Part shown: positions 39,825 to 51,542 of the stretch, piece by piece
Position numbering within the stretch: the first letter of the stretch is position 1
How the letters are laid out: the number at the start of each line of letters is the position of its first letter
NCBI RefSeq assembly: GCF_000818015.1
Contig: NZ_CP007511.1
Span: 2,366,501 to 2,430,500 of the forward strand
From: Stutzerimonas balearica DSM 6083
GTDB lineage: Bacteria > Pseudomonadota > Gammaproteobacteria > Pseudomonadales > Pseudomonadaceae
Direction of reading: 5' to 3'
Length of the DNA: 64,000 bases
Notes under the pieces: model-generated
Databases searched by the model: none
What the model saw: the letters and a program-made list of their open reading frames with translations, nothing else
What the model was told of the DNA's origin: nothing
Position numbers and translations under genes: made by a program

Positions 39825-42800
39825 TCGCCGCGCTGATCCGCTGGTCGGTGGCCAACCGCTTTCTGGTGTTGCTGGCCACGCTGTTCGCCGTCGCCTGGGG
39901 CGTCTGGTCGGTCAGGCACACCCCCATCGACGCCCTGCCGGACCTCTCCGACGTGCAGGTCATCATCCGCACCTCTTACCCGGGGCAGGCGCCGCAGATC
40001 GTCGAGAACCAGGTCACCTACCCGCTGACCACCACCATGCTCTCGGTGCCCGGGGCAAAGACGGTGCGCGGCTATTCGTTCTTCGGCGACAGCTATGTCT
40101 ACGTGCTGTTCGAGGACGGCACCGACCTCTACTGGGCACGCTCGCGGGTGCTCGAATACCTCAGCCAGGTGCAGAGCCGCCTGCCGGCCGCGGCCAGGCC
40201 GGCGCTGGGGCCGGACGCCACCGGCGTCGGCTGGATCTACCAGTACGCGCTGGTCGACCGCAGCGGCCGCCACGACCTCTCGCAGCTGCGCTCGCTGCAG
40301 GACTGGTTCCTGCGCTACGAGCTCAAGACGCTGCCCAACGTCGCCGAGGTTGCGGCCATCGGCGGCATGGTCCGGCAGTACCAGGTGGTGCTTGACCCGG
40401 TGCGCATGGCCAGCCGCGGCATCACCCAGCAGCAGGTCGCCCAGGCCATCGACGAGGCCAACCGCGAGACCGGCGGCAGCGTACTGGAGCTGGCCGAAAC
40501 CGAGTTCATGGTGCGCGCCAGCGGCTACCTGAAGAGCCTTGCCGACTTTCGCGCGATCCCGCTGCGCCTGGATGCCAACGGCGTGCCGGTGACCCTCGGC
40601 GACGTCGCCCACGTCCAGCTCGGCCCGGAGATGCGCCGCGGCATTGCCGAACTCGATGGCGAAGGCGAGGTGGCCGGCGGCGTGGTGATCCTGCGCAGCG
40701 GCAAGAACGCCCGCCAGACCATCGCCGCGGTCGAGGCGAGGCTGGACGAGCTGAAAGCCAGCCTGCCGGCGGGCGTGGAGATCGTCACCACCTACGACCG
40801 CAGCCAGCTGATCGACCGCGCGGTGGAAAACCTCAGCCACAAGCTGATCGAGGAGTTCATCGTCGTCGCGCTGGTCTGCGCGCTGTTCCTCTGGCACCTG
40901 CGCTCGTCGCTGGTGGCGATCGTCTCGCTGCCGGTGGGCATCCTCATCGCCTTCATCGTCATGCAGCGCCAGGGCATCAACGCCAACATCATGTCCCTGG
41001 GCGGCATCGCCATCGCCATCGGCGCGATGGTCGACGCCGCCATCGTCATGATCGAGAACGCGCACAAGCACGTCGAAGCCTGGCATCGCCGGCACCCGGG
41101 CGCCACGCTCAAGGGCCAGGCGCACTGGCAGGTGATGACCGAGGCGGCCGCCGAGGTCGGCCCGGCGCTGTTCTTCAGCCTGCTGATCATCACCCTGTCG
41201 TTCATCCCGGTGTTCACCCTCGAGGCACAGGAAGGCCGGCTGTTCGGCCCGCTGGCGTTCACCAAGACCTATGCCATGGCCGCGGCAGCCGGGCTGTCGG
41301 TCACCCTGGTGCCGGTGCTGATGGGCTACTGGATCCGCGGACGCATCCCCGACGAACAGCGCAACCCGCTGAACCGCGGCCTGATCCGCCTCTACAGGCC
41401 GGCGCTGGATGTGGTGCTGCACTGGCCGAAAATGACCCTGCTGCTGGCGTTGCTGGTGTTCGCCTCCGGCTTCTGGCCGGCCAGCCGCCTGGGTGGCGAG
41501 TTTCTCCCGCCGCTGGATGAAGGCGACCTGCTCTACATGCCCACCGCCCTGCCCGGGCTCTCGGCGCAGAAGGCCTCGGCGCTGCTGCAGCAGACCGACC
41601 GGCTGATCCGCAGCGTGCCGGAGGTGGCGCGGGTGTTCGGCAAGGCCGGGCGCGCCGAGAGCGCCACCGACCCGGCGCCGCTGGAGATGTTCGAAACCAC
41701 CATCCAGTTCAAGCCCAGAAGCGAGTGGCGCGCCGGCATGACCCCGGAAAAGCTGGTCGAGGAACTCGACCGCACCGTGCAGGTGCCCGGGCTGGCCAAC
41801 CTGTGGATCCCGCCGATCCGCAACCGCATCGACATGCTCGCCACCGGGATCAAGAGCCCCATCGGGGTGAAGGTCTACGGCACCGAGCTGGCGCAGATCG
41901 ACCGTGCCACCCAGGCAGTGGAGCGGATCGCCCGCGAGGTGCCCGGCGTGACCTCGGCACTGGCCGAGCGGCTCACCGGCGGGCGCTACGTCGATGTCGA
42001 CATCGACCGCGCCGCCGCCGCGCGCTACGGGCTGAACATCGCCGACGTGCAGGCCATCGTCGCCGGTGCCATCGGCGGGCAGAACGTCGGCGAAACCGTC
42101 GAGGGGCTGGCGCGCTACCCGATCAACCTGCGCTACGGGCGCGAATGGCGCGACTCGCTGAGCGACCTGCGCGAACTGCCGATCCTCACACCCGGCGGCA
42201 GCCAGATCACCCTCGGCACGGTGGCGCGCATCGAGGTCAGCGACGGCCCGCCGATGCTCAAGAGCGAGAATGCGCGGCTCTCCGGCTGGGTCTATGTCGA
42301 CGTGCGCGGCCGCGATATCGCCGCCGTGGTGCGCGACCTGCGCCAGGCGGTCGGCGACGGCGTGCAACTGGAGCCGGGCATGAGCATCAGCTATTCGGGC
42401 CAGTTCGAGTTCATGGAGCGCGCCAACGCCCGGCTGAAGCTGGTGGTGCCGGCCACCCTGCTGATCATCTTCGTGCTGCTCTACCTGACCTTCGGCCGCC
42501 TCGACGAGGCGCTGCTGATCATGGCCACGCTGCCCTTCGCCCTCACCGGCGGCGTCTGGTTCCTGCACCTGCTGGGCTACCACCTGTCGGTGGCCACCGG
42601 GGTCGGCTTCATCGCCCTGGCCGGGGTCTCGGCCGAGTTTGGCGTGATCATGCTGCTGTACCTGAAGAACGCCTGGCACGAGCGCCTCGCTGCCGGCCGC
42701 CACGGCCAGGCGGCGCTGCTCGACGCCATCCGCGAGGGTGCGGTGCAGCGTGTGCGGCCCAAGGCGATGACCGTGGCGGTGATCATTGCTGGCCTGCTGC

Positions 42801-42979
42801 CGATCCTGCTGGCCAGCGGTACGGGCAGCGAGATCATGAGCCGCATCGCCGCCCCCATGGTCGGCGGCATGATCACCGCCCCGCTGCTGTCGCTCTTCGT
42901 CCTGCCGGCGGCGTACCTGCTGATGCGCCGCCGACAGGCCATCCCCTCCCTCGACAACCCCCTGGAGAAACGCCCATGA
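39821..42979 (+). CDS. cusA: CusA-like heavy-metal RND efflux pump
   Basis: A 1052-residue inner-membrane pump with twelve predicted transmembrane helices and two large periplasmic loops. The proton-relay region reads [22 protein letters not shown], typical of the HME subclass of RND pumps (CusA/SilA), which export Cu(I) and Ag(I) by proton antiport. The periplasmic metal-binding methionines of CusA should lie in the segment around residues 560-680, where METs such as in LEMFETT and IDMLATG occur, but I cannot assign them exactly. It works with the TolC-like channel and the adaptor encoded upstream. Confidence 0.93.
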   Translation: MIAALIRWSVANRFLVLLATLFAVAWGVWSVRHTPIDALPDLSDVQVIIRTSYPGQAPQIVENQVTYPLTTTMLSVPGAKTVRGYSFFGDSYVYVLFEDGTDLYWARSRVLEYLSQVQSRLPAAARPALGPDATGVGWIYQYALVDRSGRHDLSQLRSLQDWFLRYELKTLPNVAEVAAIGGMVRQYQVVLDPVRMASRGITQQQVAQAIDEANRETGGSVLELAETEFMVRASGYLKSLADFRAIPLRLDANGVPVTLGDVAHVQLGPEMRRGIAELDGEGEVAGGVVILRSGKNARQTIAAVEARLDELKASLPAGVEIVTTYDRSQLIDRAVENLSHKLIEEFIVVALVCALFLWHLRSSLVAIVSLPVGILIAFIVMQRQGINANIMSLGGIAIAIGAMVDAAIVMIENAHKHVEAWHRRHPGATLKGQAHWQVMTEAAAEVGPALFFSLLIITLSFIPVFTLEAQEGRLFGPLAFTKTYAMAAAAGLSVTLVPVLMGYWIRGRIPDEQRNPLNRGLIRLYRPALDVVLHWPKMTLLLALLVFASGFWPASRLGGEFLPPLDEGDLLYMPTALPGLSAQKASALLQQTDRLIRSVPEVARVFGKAGRAESATDPAPLEMFETTIQFKPRSEWRAGMTPEKLVEELDRTVQVPGLANLWIPPIRNRIDMLATGIKSPIGVKVYGTELAQIDRATQAVERIAREVPGVTSALAERLTGGRYVDVDIDRAAAARYGLNIADVQAIVAGAIGGQNVGETVEGLARYPINLRYGREWRDSLSDLRELPILTPGGSQITLGTVARIEVSDGPPMLKSENARLSGWVYVDVRGRDIAAVVRDLRQAVGDGVQLEPGMSISYSGQFEFMERANARLKLVVPATLLIIFVLLYLTFGRLDEALLIMATLPFALTGGVWFLHLLGYHLSVATGVGFIALAGVSAEFGVIMLLYLKNAWHERLAAGRHGQAALLDAIREGAVQRVRPKAMTVAVIIAGLLPILLASGTGSEIMSRIAAPMVGGMITAPLLSLFVLPAAYLLMRRRQAIPSLDNPLEKRP

Positions 42980-43299
42980 ACCTCGCTCATTTCGCCCTGG
43001 CCACTGTCCTGCTGCTGCCGACTGCCCAGGCGGCGGAAACGGCAACGACCCCGGCCGTGAACCAGCAGCCCACGGTGCAGACAGCCAGCGTCACCGGCAC
43101 GGTGCAAAAGCTCATGCCCGAAAAGAACAGGATCGTCATTGCCCACGGCCCGGTGCCTGCACTGGGCTGGCCGGCAATGACGATGGGCTTCAAGGCGACG
43201 CCCGCGCAGATCGCCTCGCTCGCACCGGGTGACCGTATCGCCTTCGAGTTCCGCTCGACAGGCATGCGCTCGACGATCCTGCGCATCGAAAAGCGCTGA
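42976..43299 (+). CDS. cusF: CusF-like periplasmic copper/silver chaperone
   Basis: A 107-residue protein with a signal peptide (about 1-19, cleaved after AQA) and a small beta-barrel. The CusF ligand set is present: His in HGPVPALGW, then Trp, and Met-x-Met in WPAMTMGF. The ATG overlaps the cusA stop by 4 bp. It shuttles Cu(I)/Ag(I) to the efflux pump. The operon thus encodes two CusF modules, this one and the tail of the adaptor. Confidence 0.92.
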   Translation: MNLAHFALATVLLLPTAQAAETATTPAVNQQPTVQTASVTGTVQKLMPEKNRIVIAHGPVPALGWPAMTMGFKATPAQIASLAPGDRIAFEFRSTGMRSTILRIEKR

Positions 43300-43435
43300 A
43301 CAGGCCGGCCAGCGCCGGCCTTGGCATCCGGCGGTGACGACCACGGGCAAGGCTCGGCGCCTTTCCGGCAGCGCCTGCTGACACAGGTACAGCTCATCAT
43401 CTGCACCTTGACCGAGCTGTGCCTGAGGCCAAATA

Positions 43436-43451
43436 CTGTATCCATATACAG
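43436..43451. promoter_or_regulatory. LexA (SOS) box upstream of imuA
   Basis: CTGTATCCATATACAG fits CTGT-N8-ACAG exactly. It lies 21 bp before the imuA start and overlaps the -10 region of a promoter whose -35 is TTGACC at 43409-43414. This predicts DNA-damage induction of the imuA-imuB-dnaE2 operon. Confidence 0.9.
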
Positions 43452-43471
43452 TATCAACAGGTCACTTCAGC

Positions 43472-44089
43472 ATGTCGTCCGTGGTCGCCCTCGACCGCCT
43501 GCTCGATGCGCGCCGCGTCTGGCGCGGCCAGGCCATATCCGCTCCGGCGAGCCAGCACCCTACCGGCCATGCGGCGCTCGACGCCCTGCTGCCGGGGCAT
43601 GGCTGGCCGTCGGCGGCACTCAGCGAAATCCTGCTCGCCGCGCCCGGCCTCGGCGAGCTGCGCCTGCTATGGCCGACCCTGGCGCGGCTGACCCGCGCCG
43701 GCGAACGCGTGGTGCTGGTCGGCCCACCGCACATTCCCTACCCGCGCGCCTGGCTGGCGGCTGGCGTCGACCTCACCCGGCTGGCCATCGTCCAGGCAAC
43801 GGGACGCGAGGCCCTGTGGGCTGCCGAGCAGTGCCTGCGCTCGGGCAGCTGCGGCGCGGTGCTGTGCTGGCCGAAGCAGGCCGACGACCGCGCCCTGCGC
43901 CGCCTGCAGGTGGCGGCCGAAACCGGCCAGACGCTGGCATTCGCCTATCGCCCGTTGGAAGAGGCGCTCAACCCTTCGCCTGCCGCACTGCGCCTGGCCC
44001 TCGAGGCGCAGCCGCTGCAGCTGCGCGTACTCAAGTGTCGCGGTGGCCTGGCACCGGAACGCCCGCTGGCCGCAGCGGCCTGGCAGTGA
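43472..44089 (+). CDS. imuA: Translesion synthesis-associated protein ImuA
   Basis: A 205-residue RecA/SulA-like protein of the mutagenesis cassette. The N-terminal HPTGHAALDALLPGHGWPSAALSEIL corresponds to the start of the RecA-like core, but no intact Walker A is seen, so ATP binding is doubtful. Conserved segments include VVLVGPPHIPYPRAWLAAGVDL and LCWPKQADDRALRRLQ. It cooperates with ImuB and DnaE2 in error-prone repair. It lies directly behind a LexA box and is the first gene of the operon. Confidence 0.93.
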   Translation: MSSVVALDRLLDARRVWRGQAISAPASQHPTGHAALDALLPGHGWPSAALSEILLAAPGLGELRLLWPTLARLTRAGERVVLVGPPHIPYPRAWLAAGVDLTRLAIVQATGREALWAAEQCLRSGSCGAVLCWPKQADDRALRRLQVAAETGQTLAFAYRPLEEALNPSPAALRLALEAQPLQLRVLKCRGGLAPERPLAAAAWQ

Positions 44090-44096
44090 GGCCTGC

Positions 44097-45503
44097 ATGC
44101 TCTGGGCCTGCATTCTGCTCCCGCAACTGGCGATGGACGGCATCCTGCGCCAGCGCACCGATGCCGAGGCGCCGCTGGTACTGCTCGCCGGGCCGCCGCA
44201 GCGCCGCGTGTTGCAGGCAGTCAACCCAGCCGCCCGCGCGCTCGGCCTCAAACCGGGGCAATCGCTCACCGCGGCCCAGGCGCTGACCCGCGACTTCGCC
44301 GTGGCCGATTACGACCTCGCGCACGTGCAACACTGGCAGCAGTTCCTCGCGGCCTGGGCCTATGGCTACAGCGCCCAGGTCAGCCTGCACTATCCGCGTT
44401 GCCTGCTCCTGGAAGTGCAGTCGAGCCTCGGCCTGTTCGGCCCCTGGCCACGCTTCGAGGCGCGCCTGCGCGAGCAGCTGACGGCACTGGGCTTTCGCCA
44501 TCGCATCACGCTCGCGCCCAACCCGGCAGCGGCACGCGTGCTGGCCAACGCCCATGACGGCCTGGCAGTGACCGACGACATCGCGCTGCAGCAGGCGCTC
44601 GGCCAGCTGCCGGTCGAGCGCCTCGGCCTGCCCCGCGAGGCGGCCACGGCCTTTGCCCGCATGGGCGTGCACCGCCTGCAGCAGCTGCTGGCATTGCCAC
44701 GCGATGGCCTGGCCAAGCGCTTTGCCGCCGAGGTGCTGATCCAGCTCGACACCCTGTTCGGGCGCCGCCCGCTGGCCCTGGCGTTCTATCGCCCGCCGGA
44801 CCTGTTCGAGGCGCGCATCGAGCTGAATTTCGAGGTCGAGTCCCACCAGGCGCTGCTGTTCCCGCTGCGCCGCCTGACCGCCGACCTCGCCGCCTACCTG
44901 GCCGGCCGTGACAGCGGTGTGCAGCGCTTCGTGCTGTATCTGGAGCATCGTCACCACGCCGACAGCCAGGTCGTTGTCGGCCTGCTCGGTGCCGAGCGCG
45001 AAGCGGCCATGCTGTTCGAGCTGACCCGTGGCCGGCTCGAACAGCTGCAACTGCCGGCACCGGTGCTCGCGGTCCGCCTGGTTGCCCGTGACCTGCCGGC
45101 CTTCGCCCCGGAGCGCCGCCAGCTGTTCGACGAGCGCCCTCAGCAATCGCTGCCCTGGGAGCAGTTGCGCGAGCGGCTGCGAGCACGCCTGGGCGAAGAC
45201 GCCGTGCAGGGCCTGGGTGCCTGCGCCGACCACCGTCCCGAGCACGCCTGGAGCCAGCAGCCGGGCCATGCGGCGCTGCCACCCTGTGGAGCACGCCCCG
45301 GCTGGCTGCTGCAGCAGCCGATTGCGCTACAGGAAGCCACGGTGCAAGTGCTCGCCGGCCCCGAGCGCATCGAAAGCGGCTGGTGGGACGGCGGCGACAT
45401 ACGCCGCGACTACTACCTCGTGCAGACCCGGGCTGGCCAGCGCGGCTGGGCATTCCGCCCGGTTGGCGGCGGCCCACTGTGGCTGCAAGGCTGGTTCGCA
45501 TGA
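44097..45503 (+). CDS. imuB: Inactive Y-family polymerase homologue ImuB
   Basis: A 468-residue protein with the Y-family polymerase fold: palm/finger regions (about 1-240), little finger (about 240-350) and a C-terminal extension. The catalytic acidic residues of DinB are not found at the expected places (N-terminal [14 protein letters not shown] instead of DCDAFF), as usual for ImuB, which acts as a hub binding the beta clamp, ImuA and DnaE2. The ATG at 44097 follows a GAGG; the longer frame overlaps imuA. Its stop overlaps the dnaE2 start by 4 bp. Confidence 0.93.
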   Translation: MLWACILLPQLAMDGILRQRTDAEAPLVLLAGPPQRRVLQAVNPAARALGLKPGQSLTAAQALTRDFAVADYDLAHVQHWQQFLAAWAYGYSAQVSLHYPRCLLLEVQSSLGLFGPWPRFEARLREQLTALGFRHRITLAPNPAAARVLANAHDGLAVTDDIALQQALGQLPVERLGLPREAATAFARMGVHRLQQLLALPRDGLAKRFAAEVLIQLDTLFGRRPLALAFYRPPDLFEARIELNFEVESHQALLFPLRRLTADLAAYLAGRDSGVQRFVLYLEHRHHADSQVVVGLLGAEREAAMLFELTRGRLEQLQLPAPVLAVRLVARDLPAFAPERRQLFDERPQQSLPWEQLRERLRARLGEDAVQGLGACADHRPEHAWSQQPGHAALPPCGARPGWLLQQPIALQEATVQVLAGPERIESGWWDGGDIRRDYYLVQTRAGQRGWAFRPVGGGPLWLQGWFA

Positions 45504-48500
45504 GCGATTACGCCGAGCTGCACTGCCTGTCCAACTTCAGCTTCCAGCGTGGTGCCAGCAGCGCCCACGAACTCTTCGAACGTGCCGCGCGCCTGGGCTA
45601 CCGCGCGCTGGCCATCACCGACGAATGTACCCTCGCCGGCATCGTCCGCGCCTGGCAGGCCTCGAAGGCCGCCGGCGTGCCGCTGATCGTCGGCAGCGAG
45701 GTGCGTATCGAACAAGGTCCCAAGCTGGTCCTGCTGGCCGAGAACCTGGCCGGCTACCAGGCGCTGTGCCGGCTGATCACCAGGGCTCGCCGGCGCAGCG
45801 AAAAGGGCAGCTACCGCCTGCTGAGCAGCGACTTCAGCGAACCGCTGGACGGCCTGCTCGCCCTCTGGCTGGGCGAACACCAGCTCGCGCATGCCGACTG
45901 GCTGCAGGCGCACTTCCCGGGCCGCAGCTGGCTCGGCATCGCCTTGCACCGTGGTGCGGACGACGCCGAGCGCCTGCGTCAGGCACTTGCCCTGGCGGCC
46001 CGCTGCGGCCTGCCGCCGGTGGCCTGTGGCGACGTCCACATGCATGCCCGTGGCCGGCGTGCCCTGCAGGACTGCATGACCGCCATCCGTCACCATCTGC
46101 CGGTGGCCGAGGCCGGCGCGCATCTGTTCGCCAATGGCGAACGGCATCTGCGTCGTCGCCAGGAACTGGCCGAGCTCTACCCCGCCGAGCTGCTCGCCGA
46201 GACGCTGCGCATCAGCGAGCGCTGCCGCTTCGACCTCGCCCAGCTGCGCTACGAATACCCGCGCGAGCTGGTTCCCAACGGTTATGACGCCACCTCCTGG
46301 CTGCGCCGGCTGACCGAACAGGGCGCGCGCTGGCGCTGGCCCGACGGCGTCCCGGCCATCGCGCGCGAGCGGATCGAGCACGAACTCTCGCTGATCGCCG
46401 AGCTGCGTTACGAAAGCTACTTCTTGACCGTGCACGACATCGTCCGCTGGGCGCGCGAACAGGGCATCCTCTGCCAGGGCCGCGGCTCGGCGGCCAACTC
46501 CACCGTGTGCTTCGCCCTCGGCATCACCGAACTCGACCCCTCGCGCAGCAAGCTGCTGTTCGAGCGTTTCCTTTCGCGCGAGCGCAACGAGCCACCGGAC
46601 ATCGACGTCGATTTCGAGCACGAACGCCGCGAAGCGGTCATCCAGTACGTGTTCGGCCGCTACGGCCGCGGGCGTGCCGCGCTGACCGCGGTGGTCAGCA
46701 GCTATCACGCTGCCGGCGCCGTGCGCGATGTGGCCAAGGCGCTCGGCCTGCCGCCGGATCAGGTCAATGCCCTGGCCGACTGCTGCGGCCGCTGGAGCGA
46801 TGGCATCCCTTGCGCCGAGCGCCTGGCCGAAGCCGGCTTCGACGCCGACAACCCGCTGCTGCGCCGCGTGCTGGCCCTGACCGCCGAGCTGATCGGCTTT
46901 CCGCGCCACCTGTCGCAGCACCCGGGCGGTTTCGTGATTTCCGAGCAGCCGCTGGAAACCCTGGTGCCCGTGGAAAACGCGAGCATGGCCGAACGCACCG
47001 TCATCCAGTGGGACAAGGACGACCTCGATCAGGTCGGCCTGCTCAAGGTCGATGTGCTCGCACTCGGCATGCTCAGCGCGCTGCGCCGCTGCTTTGCCCT
47101 GATCGAGGCCTATCGCGGCACGCGCTGGACGCTGGCCAGCCTGCCGCAGGAAGACCCGGCGACCTATGCCATGGTCAGCCGGGCCGACACCATCGGCGTG
47201 TTTCAGATCGAATCGCGGGCGCAGATGGCGATGCTCCCGCGCCTGCAACCCAGGACCTTCTACGACCTGGTGATCCAGGTCGCCATCGTCCGCCCCGGCC
47301 CGATCCAGGGCGACATGGTCCATCCCTACCTGCGCCGGCGAAACCGGGAGGAGCCGGTGGATTACCCTTCCGAGGAGTTGCGCCCGGTGCTCGAACGCAC
47401 CCTGGGCGTGCCGCTGTTCCAGGAGCAGGTGATGGAACTGGCGATGGTAGCGGCCAACTACAGCCCCGGCGAAGCCGATGAACTGCGCCGCAGCATGGCC
47501 GCCTGGAAGCGCCACGGCGGGCTGGAGCCGCACCGCCAGCGCCTGGCCACGCGCATGCGCGACAAGCGCTATTCCGAGGCCTTCATCGAACGCATCTTCA
47601 AGCAGATCCAGGGTTTTGGCAGCTACGGCTTTCCCGAGTCGCATGCCGCCAGCTTCGCCCTGCTCAGCTATGCCAGCAGCTGGCTGAAATGCCACGAGCC
47701 GGCGGCCTATGCCTGCGCGCTGGTGAACAGCTGGCCGATGGGCTTCTACAGCCCCGATCAGGTGCTGCAGGATGCACGCCGCCACGGCATCGAGGTGCGC
47801 CCGGTGGACGTGCGCTACAGCGACTGGGATTGCAGCCTGGAGCCGAGCACCGCGGCGCAGCCGGCGATTCGCCTTGGCCTGCGCCTGGTCCGGGGGTTTC
47901 GCCAGGAGGATGCCCAGCGGATCGAGGCGGCACGCCGGCAGCGCCCATTCGGCGATGTCGACGACCTCAGCCAGCGCGCCCGACTGGACGTTCGTGCCCG
48001 CGAACACCTGGCCGACGCCGGTGCCCTGCGCGGTTTGGCCGGTAATCGGCACCGGGCGCGCTGGGCGGTGGCCGGCGTCGAACCCCAGCTGCCCTTGTTC
48101 GCCGAGGTGGAACAGCCGGTCGAAGCCCCCGTGGCGCTGCCACCGCCGACGGTTGGCGAAGACCTGCTGACCGACTACGCCACGCTTGGCACTACCCTTG
48201 GCCCTCATCCGCTGACGCTGCTGCGGCCCCGGCTGCGGGCGCTGCGCTGTCGCAGTTCACGCGAGCTGGGTGCGGTCGAACATGGCCGGCCGGTGAGCGT
48301 CGCCGGGCTGGTGATCGGCCGCCAGCGCCCGCAAACCGCCAGCGGGGTGATTTTCGTCACCCTCGAAGACGAATACGGGCTGGTCAACGTGGTGGTCTGG
48401 TATGACCTGGCCGAGCGCCAGCGCCGCGTCCTGCTGCAATCGCAGCTGCTGCGCGTCGACGGACGCTTCGAAACGCAGAGCGGTGTGCGCCATGTGATTG

Positions 48501-48568
48501 CCGGGCGCCTGACCGACCTCTCGCCCTTGCTGACCGGGCTCGACGTACGCAGCCGCGATTTTCAGTGA
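45500..48568 (+). CDS. dnaE2: Error-prone DNA polymerase DnaE2
   Basis: A 1022-residue C-family polymerase. An N-terminal PHP domain ([17 protein letters not shown], then TDECTLAGI) is followed by the polymerase core with [17 protein letters not shown] and the catalytic aspartates in [13 protein letters not shown]. Helix-hairpin-helix and OB-fold regions follow. A beta-clamp-like motif QLPLF is at residues 863-867. The ATG at 45500 overlaps the imuB stop. DnaE2 performs the mutagenic synthesis across DNA lesions during the SOS response. Confidence 0.96.
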   Translation: MSDYAELHCLSNFSFQRGASSAHELFERAARLGYRALAITDECTLAGIVRAWQASKAAGVPLIVGSEVRIEQGPKLVLLAENLAGYQALCRLITRARRRSEKGSYRLLSSDFSEPLDGLLALWLGEHQLAHADWLQAHFPGRSWLGIALHRGADDAERLRQALALAARCGLPPVACGDVHMHARGRRALQDCMTAIRHHLPVAEAGAHLFANGERHLRRRQELAELYPAELLAETLRISERCRFDLAQLRYEYPRELVPNGYDATSWLRRLTEQGARWRWPDGVPAIARERIEHELSLIAELRYESYFLTVHDIVRWAREQGILCQGRGSAANSTVCFALGITELDPSRSKLLFERFLSRERNEPPDIDVDFEHERREAVIQYVFGRYGRGRAALTAVVSSYHAAGAVRDVAKALGLPPDQVNALADCCGRWSDGIPCAERLAEAGFDADNPLLRRVLALTAELIGFPRHLSQHPGGFVISEQPLETLVPVENASMAERTVIQWDKDDLDQVGLLKVDVLALGMLSALRRCFALIEAYRGTRWTLASLPQEDPATYAMVSRADTIGVFQIESRAQMAMLPRLQPRTFYDLVIQVAIVRPGPIQGDMVHPYLRRRNREEPVDYPSEELRPVLERTLGVPLFQEQVMELAMVAANYSPGEADELRRSMAAWKRHGGLEPHRQRLATRMRDKRYSEAFIERIFKQIQGFGSYGFPESHAASFALLSYASSWLKCHEPAAYACALVNSWPMGFYSPDQVLQDARRHGIEVRPVDVRYSDWDCSLEPSTAAQPAIRLGLRLVRGFRQEDAQRIEAARRQRPFGDVDDLSQRARLDVRAREHLADAGALRGLAGNRHRARWAVAGVEPQLPLFAEVEQPVEAPVALPPPTVGEDLLTDYATLGTTLGPHPLTLLRPRLRALRCRSSRELGAVEHGRPVSVAGLVIGRQRPQTASGVIFVTLEDEYGLVNVVVWYDLAERQRRVLLQSQLLRVDGRFETQSGVRHVIAGRLTDLSPLLTGLDVRSRDFQ

Positions 48569-48590
48569 CCAGGCCCGCAGCGCGAGCGGC

Positions 48591-49820
48591 TCAGGCCTGG
48601 CGAACCGCCGCCTCGCGCGCGTGCCGCCGGGCCAGGATGACCGCTGCGAACGCCACGGCCAACGGCGCGAAGGAGACCCAGAGCACGGCATTCCAGCCAT
48701 AGGCGCTCAACAGCCCGCCCGACGAAAACGAGCCGACGGCCATCATGCCGAAGACGATGAAGTCGTTGAGCGACTGGACCCGCGTCTTCTCCTCCGGGCG
48801 ATGGCATTCCAGCACCAGCGCCGAAGCGCCGAGAAAGCCGAAGTTCCAGCCCAGACCGAGCAGAATCAGCGCGAGCCAGAAATGCCCGAGATCAACCCCG
48901 CCAAGGCCCACGATGGCCGACAGCCCGGTCAGCAGCAGGCCGGCGATGGCGACACGCGCCGCACCGAAGCGGCCGATCAGGGCGCCGGTAAAGAAACTCG
49001 GCCCGTACATGGCGATCACGTGCCATTGCAGGCCCAGGTTGGACGAGGCCTGCGAGTGGCCGTGCAGGTGCATCGCCAGCGGCGCTGCGGTCATCACGAA
49101 ATTCATCAGCATGTAGGTGACCGCCCCGCAGGTCGCCGCCGCGATGAAGCGTGGCTGGCGCAGGATCAGCGCCAGCGGGCGGCCACCGGCCAGCTCTGCC
49201 GCCGTCGGCCGGGGCAGGCGCACGCCCAGCAGCACCAGTGCCGCCACCACCGCTACCAGCGCCTGCACCACGAAGGTGGCGGCAAAGGTGTGCGGCGGCC
49301 ACAGGTGCATGGTCCAGGTCACGAGCTGCGGCCCGATCACACCGGCTGCCACCCCACCGCCCATCACCAGCGAAAGCGCACGTGCCCGGCGCGCCGGCGC
49401 CACACCATCGGCGGCGGCGAAGCGGAACGACAGAACGACCGCGGCGTAACTGCCCCCGAAGAAGGTCGCCAGGCAGAACAGCCAGAAACTGCCGACGACC
49501 ACGGCGAGCGCTGCCAGCAGACCGGTGAGCACCCCGGCCGACGTCCCGGCCAGGAACGCGGTTCGCCGCCCATGGCGGCGCGCCACCGCACCGGCAGGAA
49601 GAATGCAGGCGGCCATGCCCACGACAAAGATCGAGATCGGCAAGGTTGCCAGGACCGGCGCCGGGGCCAGCTGGTTGCCGATGATTGCGCCGGTCGCATA
49701 GACCACCACGGCATTCGCCCCGGCCAGTGCCTGGGCCAGCGTCAGGCGCCAGACGTTGGCCCGCTGATCGCGCTCGGAAAGCTCGGCCTCGTGCGCTGGC
49801 GGGGACTGGTCGGGCGACAT
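48591..49820 (-). CDS. Major facilitator superfamily transporter
   Basis: A 409-residue membrane protein with about twelve transmembrane helices. The loop between helices 2 and 3 carries GAVARRHGRRTAFLAG, the MFS A-motif. The ATG at 49820 (MSPDQSPP) is the first with a ribosome site (GAGAG) and follows a non-family extension. It converges with dnaE2. The substrate is unknown; the family includes drug and metabolite exporters. Confidence 0.85.
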   Translation of the reverse strand: MSPDQSPPAHEAELSERDQRANVWRLTLAQALAGANAVVVYATGAIIGNQLAPAPVLATLPISIFVVGMAACILPAGAVARRHGRRTAFLAGTSAGVLTGLLAALAVVVGSFWLFCLATFFGGSYAAVVLSFRFAAADGVAPARRARALSLVMGGGVAAGVIGPQLVTWTMHLWPPHTFAATFVVQALVAVVAALVLLGVRLPRPTAAELAGGRPLALILRQPRFIAAATCGAVTYMLMNFVMTAAPLAMHLHGHSQASSNLGLQWHVIAMYGPSFFTGALIGRFGAARVAIAGLLLTGLSAIVGLGGVDLGHFWLALILLGLGWNFGFLGASALVLECHRPEEKTRVQSLNDFIVFGMMAVGSFSSGGLLSAYGWNAVLWVSFAPLAVAFAAVILARRHAREAAVRQA

Positions 49821-50037
49821 GGCGAACTCTCGTCGTGGCGATGAAGGGACACGGATTATGCCAAGCCGCCCCCTTCTCTGCCGCGTCACGAAAGGCAGCG
49901 CCGCAACACGCGCACAAAATCTCGTGCGCGCCCCGGCGAACCCCGGCCGGCATTGGCGGTACTACAAGGGAGCCCGCGTGAACCGCTGTTCGCGCCGGGC
50001 TTGGCTACCCCGCTGCCACTCGCCAGGAGAACGATGC

Positions 50038-51051
50038 GTGAACAAGCCCCTGCCTTCGCTGTGCTGCCTTCTCGGCCTGGCCGTCCTGTCCGCCGCCCAC
50101 GCCGGCCCACGCCCGAGCTACGGGCCGCAGCTGGAGGGGTTCGATTATCCCTATCCGGTCACCCGCCACGCCCTTTCCTCCCAGGGGCAGAGCCTGTCGA
50201 TGGCCTACATGGACGTGCCGCCGCAAGGCGAAGCGAACGGCCGCACGGCGCTGCTGCTGCATGGCAAGAACTTCTGCGCGGCCACCTGGGAACAGACCAT
50301 CGCCGTGCTCTCAGAGCGCGGCTTTCGCGTCATTGCGCCGGACCAGATCGGCTTCTGCCGCTCCAGCAAGCCGGAGGGCTATCAGTTCAGCTTCGCCCAG
50401 CTGGCACACAACACGCGCCAGTTGCTGCAGGCGCTGAAGGTGGAACGAGCAACGGTCATCGGCCACTCGATGGGAGGCATGCTGGCCTCGCGCTTCGCGC
50501 TGAATTACCCCGAGCAGGTCGAACAGCTTGTGCTGGTCAATCCGATCGGCCTGGAAGATTGGCAGGCCGAAGGCGTGCCCTACGCGCCGATCGAACAGCT
50601 TTACCAGGCCGAGCTGAAGACCGATTTCGACTCGATCAAGGCCTATCAGCGCAAGTTCTACTACAACGGCCAATGGAAACCCGAATACGACCGCCCGGTA
50701 GAGATGCTGGCCGGTCTGTATGCCGGGGAGGGTCGGGAAATCGTCGCCTGGAACCAGTCGCAGACTTCCGACATGGTGTTCACCCAGCCGGTGATCCATG
50801 AGTTCGCCCGGCTCCAGGTGCCGACATTGCTGTTGATCGGCAATCAGGACCGCACCGCGCCGGGGGCCAACCGCGCCCCGCAGGCGGTTGCCGAACGCCT
50901 GGGCAACTATCCGGTGCTGGCGCGCGACGCCGCACAGCGGATACCGCAGGCAACCCTGGTGACCTTTGCCGAGCTGGGTCATTCGCCGCAGATCGAGGCA
51001 CCCGAGCGGTTCCACAGGGCTCTGTTGCAAGGGCTCGAGGCGCGGCGCTGA
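50038..51051 (+). CDS. Exported alpha/beta hydrolase
   Basis: A 337-residue hydrolase with an N-terminal signal peptide (about 1-20, ending AAHA). The nucleophile elbow is GHSMGG, and the oxyanion segment LLLHGKNFCAATWE lies near residue 85. The late GNQDRTAPG (Asp) and ELGHSPQIEAP (His) complete the triad. GTG at 50038 follows CAGGAGA; the frame is open further upstream but without signal peptide. Substrate unknown. Confidence 0.85.
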   Translation: MNKPLPSLCCLLGLAVLSAAHAGPRPSYGPQLEGFDYPYPVTRHALSSQGQSLSMAYMDVPPQGEANGRTALLLHGKNFCAATWEQTIAVLSERGFRVIAPDQIGFCRSSKPEGYQFSFAQLAHNTRQLLQALKVERATVIGHSMGGMLASRFALNYPEQVEQLVLVNPIGLEDWQAEGVPYAPIEQLYQAELKTDFDSIKAYQRKFYYNGQWKPEYDRPVEMLAGLYAGEGREIVAWNQSQTSDMVFTQPVIHEFARLQVPTLLLIGNQDRTAPGANRAPQAVAERLGNYPVLARDAAQRIPQATLVTFAELGHSPQIEAPERFHRALLQGLEARR

Positions 51052-51130
51052 TCTACCACGCGCGCGTGTGCGGCGCCGGGTTGGGCTAGCATCGGTCGGC
51101 CCGGAGTCCAGCCGCCATGAGGCGTCCGAA

Positions 51131-51457
51131 ATGACCTTGCCGCCCCTTGCCGAAACACCTGCCCCGCCCTACTACGCCGTGATTTTCACTTCGCATCGCC
51201 ACGAGGTCGACGACGGCTACGCCCAGATGGCCGAGCGAATGCTCGAACTGGCCCGTTGCCAGCCCGGCTTTCTTGGCGTGGAGTCAGCCAGGGACGGCCT
51301 GGGGATCACCGTGTCGTACTGGGCTGACCTGGACTCGATCCGGCAATGGCGGGCGCAGGTCGAGCATCGGCAGGCGCAACGGCTGGGCCGCGAGCGCTGG
51401 TACTCGGCCTTCCGGGTGCGCATCGCCTGCGTCGAGCGCGAGTACGGCCTGCCCTAG
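51131..51457 (+). CDS. Antibiotic biosynthesis monooxygenase (ABM) family protein
   Basis: A 108-residue dimeric alpha+beta-barrel-type protein. Recognisable parts are YYAVIFTSHR, the helix YAQMAERMLELARCQPGFLGVES and the strand ITVSYWADLDSIRQW. Such proteins may be cofactor-free monooxygenases or heme-degrading enzymes, but many are uncharacterised. A GAGG lies about ten bases before the ATG. The gene appears separate from its neighbours. Confidence 0.85.
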   Translation: MTLPPLAETPAPPYYAVIFTSHRHEVDDGYAQMAERMLELARCQPGFLGVESARDGLGITVSYWADLDSIRQWRAQVEHRQAQRLGRERWYSAFRVRIACVEREYGLP

Positions 51458-51542
51458 CCAAGTGCCGCCGGCCCGTCTACCTTGCCAGGAGCCGGACGTT
51501 TCCCGGCTCCGCTAACCCGCCTGCGATAAGGAGTGCCTCGCC

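Noticed and set aside
39422..43045. 1207-codon open frame on the minus strand
   Set aside because: It is the antisense shadow of cusB-cusA in GC-rich DNA; its translation is His/Gln/Asp/Val-rich low-complexity with no domain.
45413..48208. 931-codon open frame on the minus strand
   Set aside because: Antisense shadow of dnaE2; no ribosome site and typical shadow composition.
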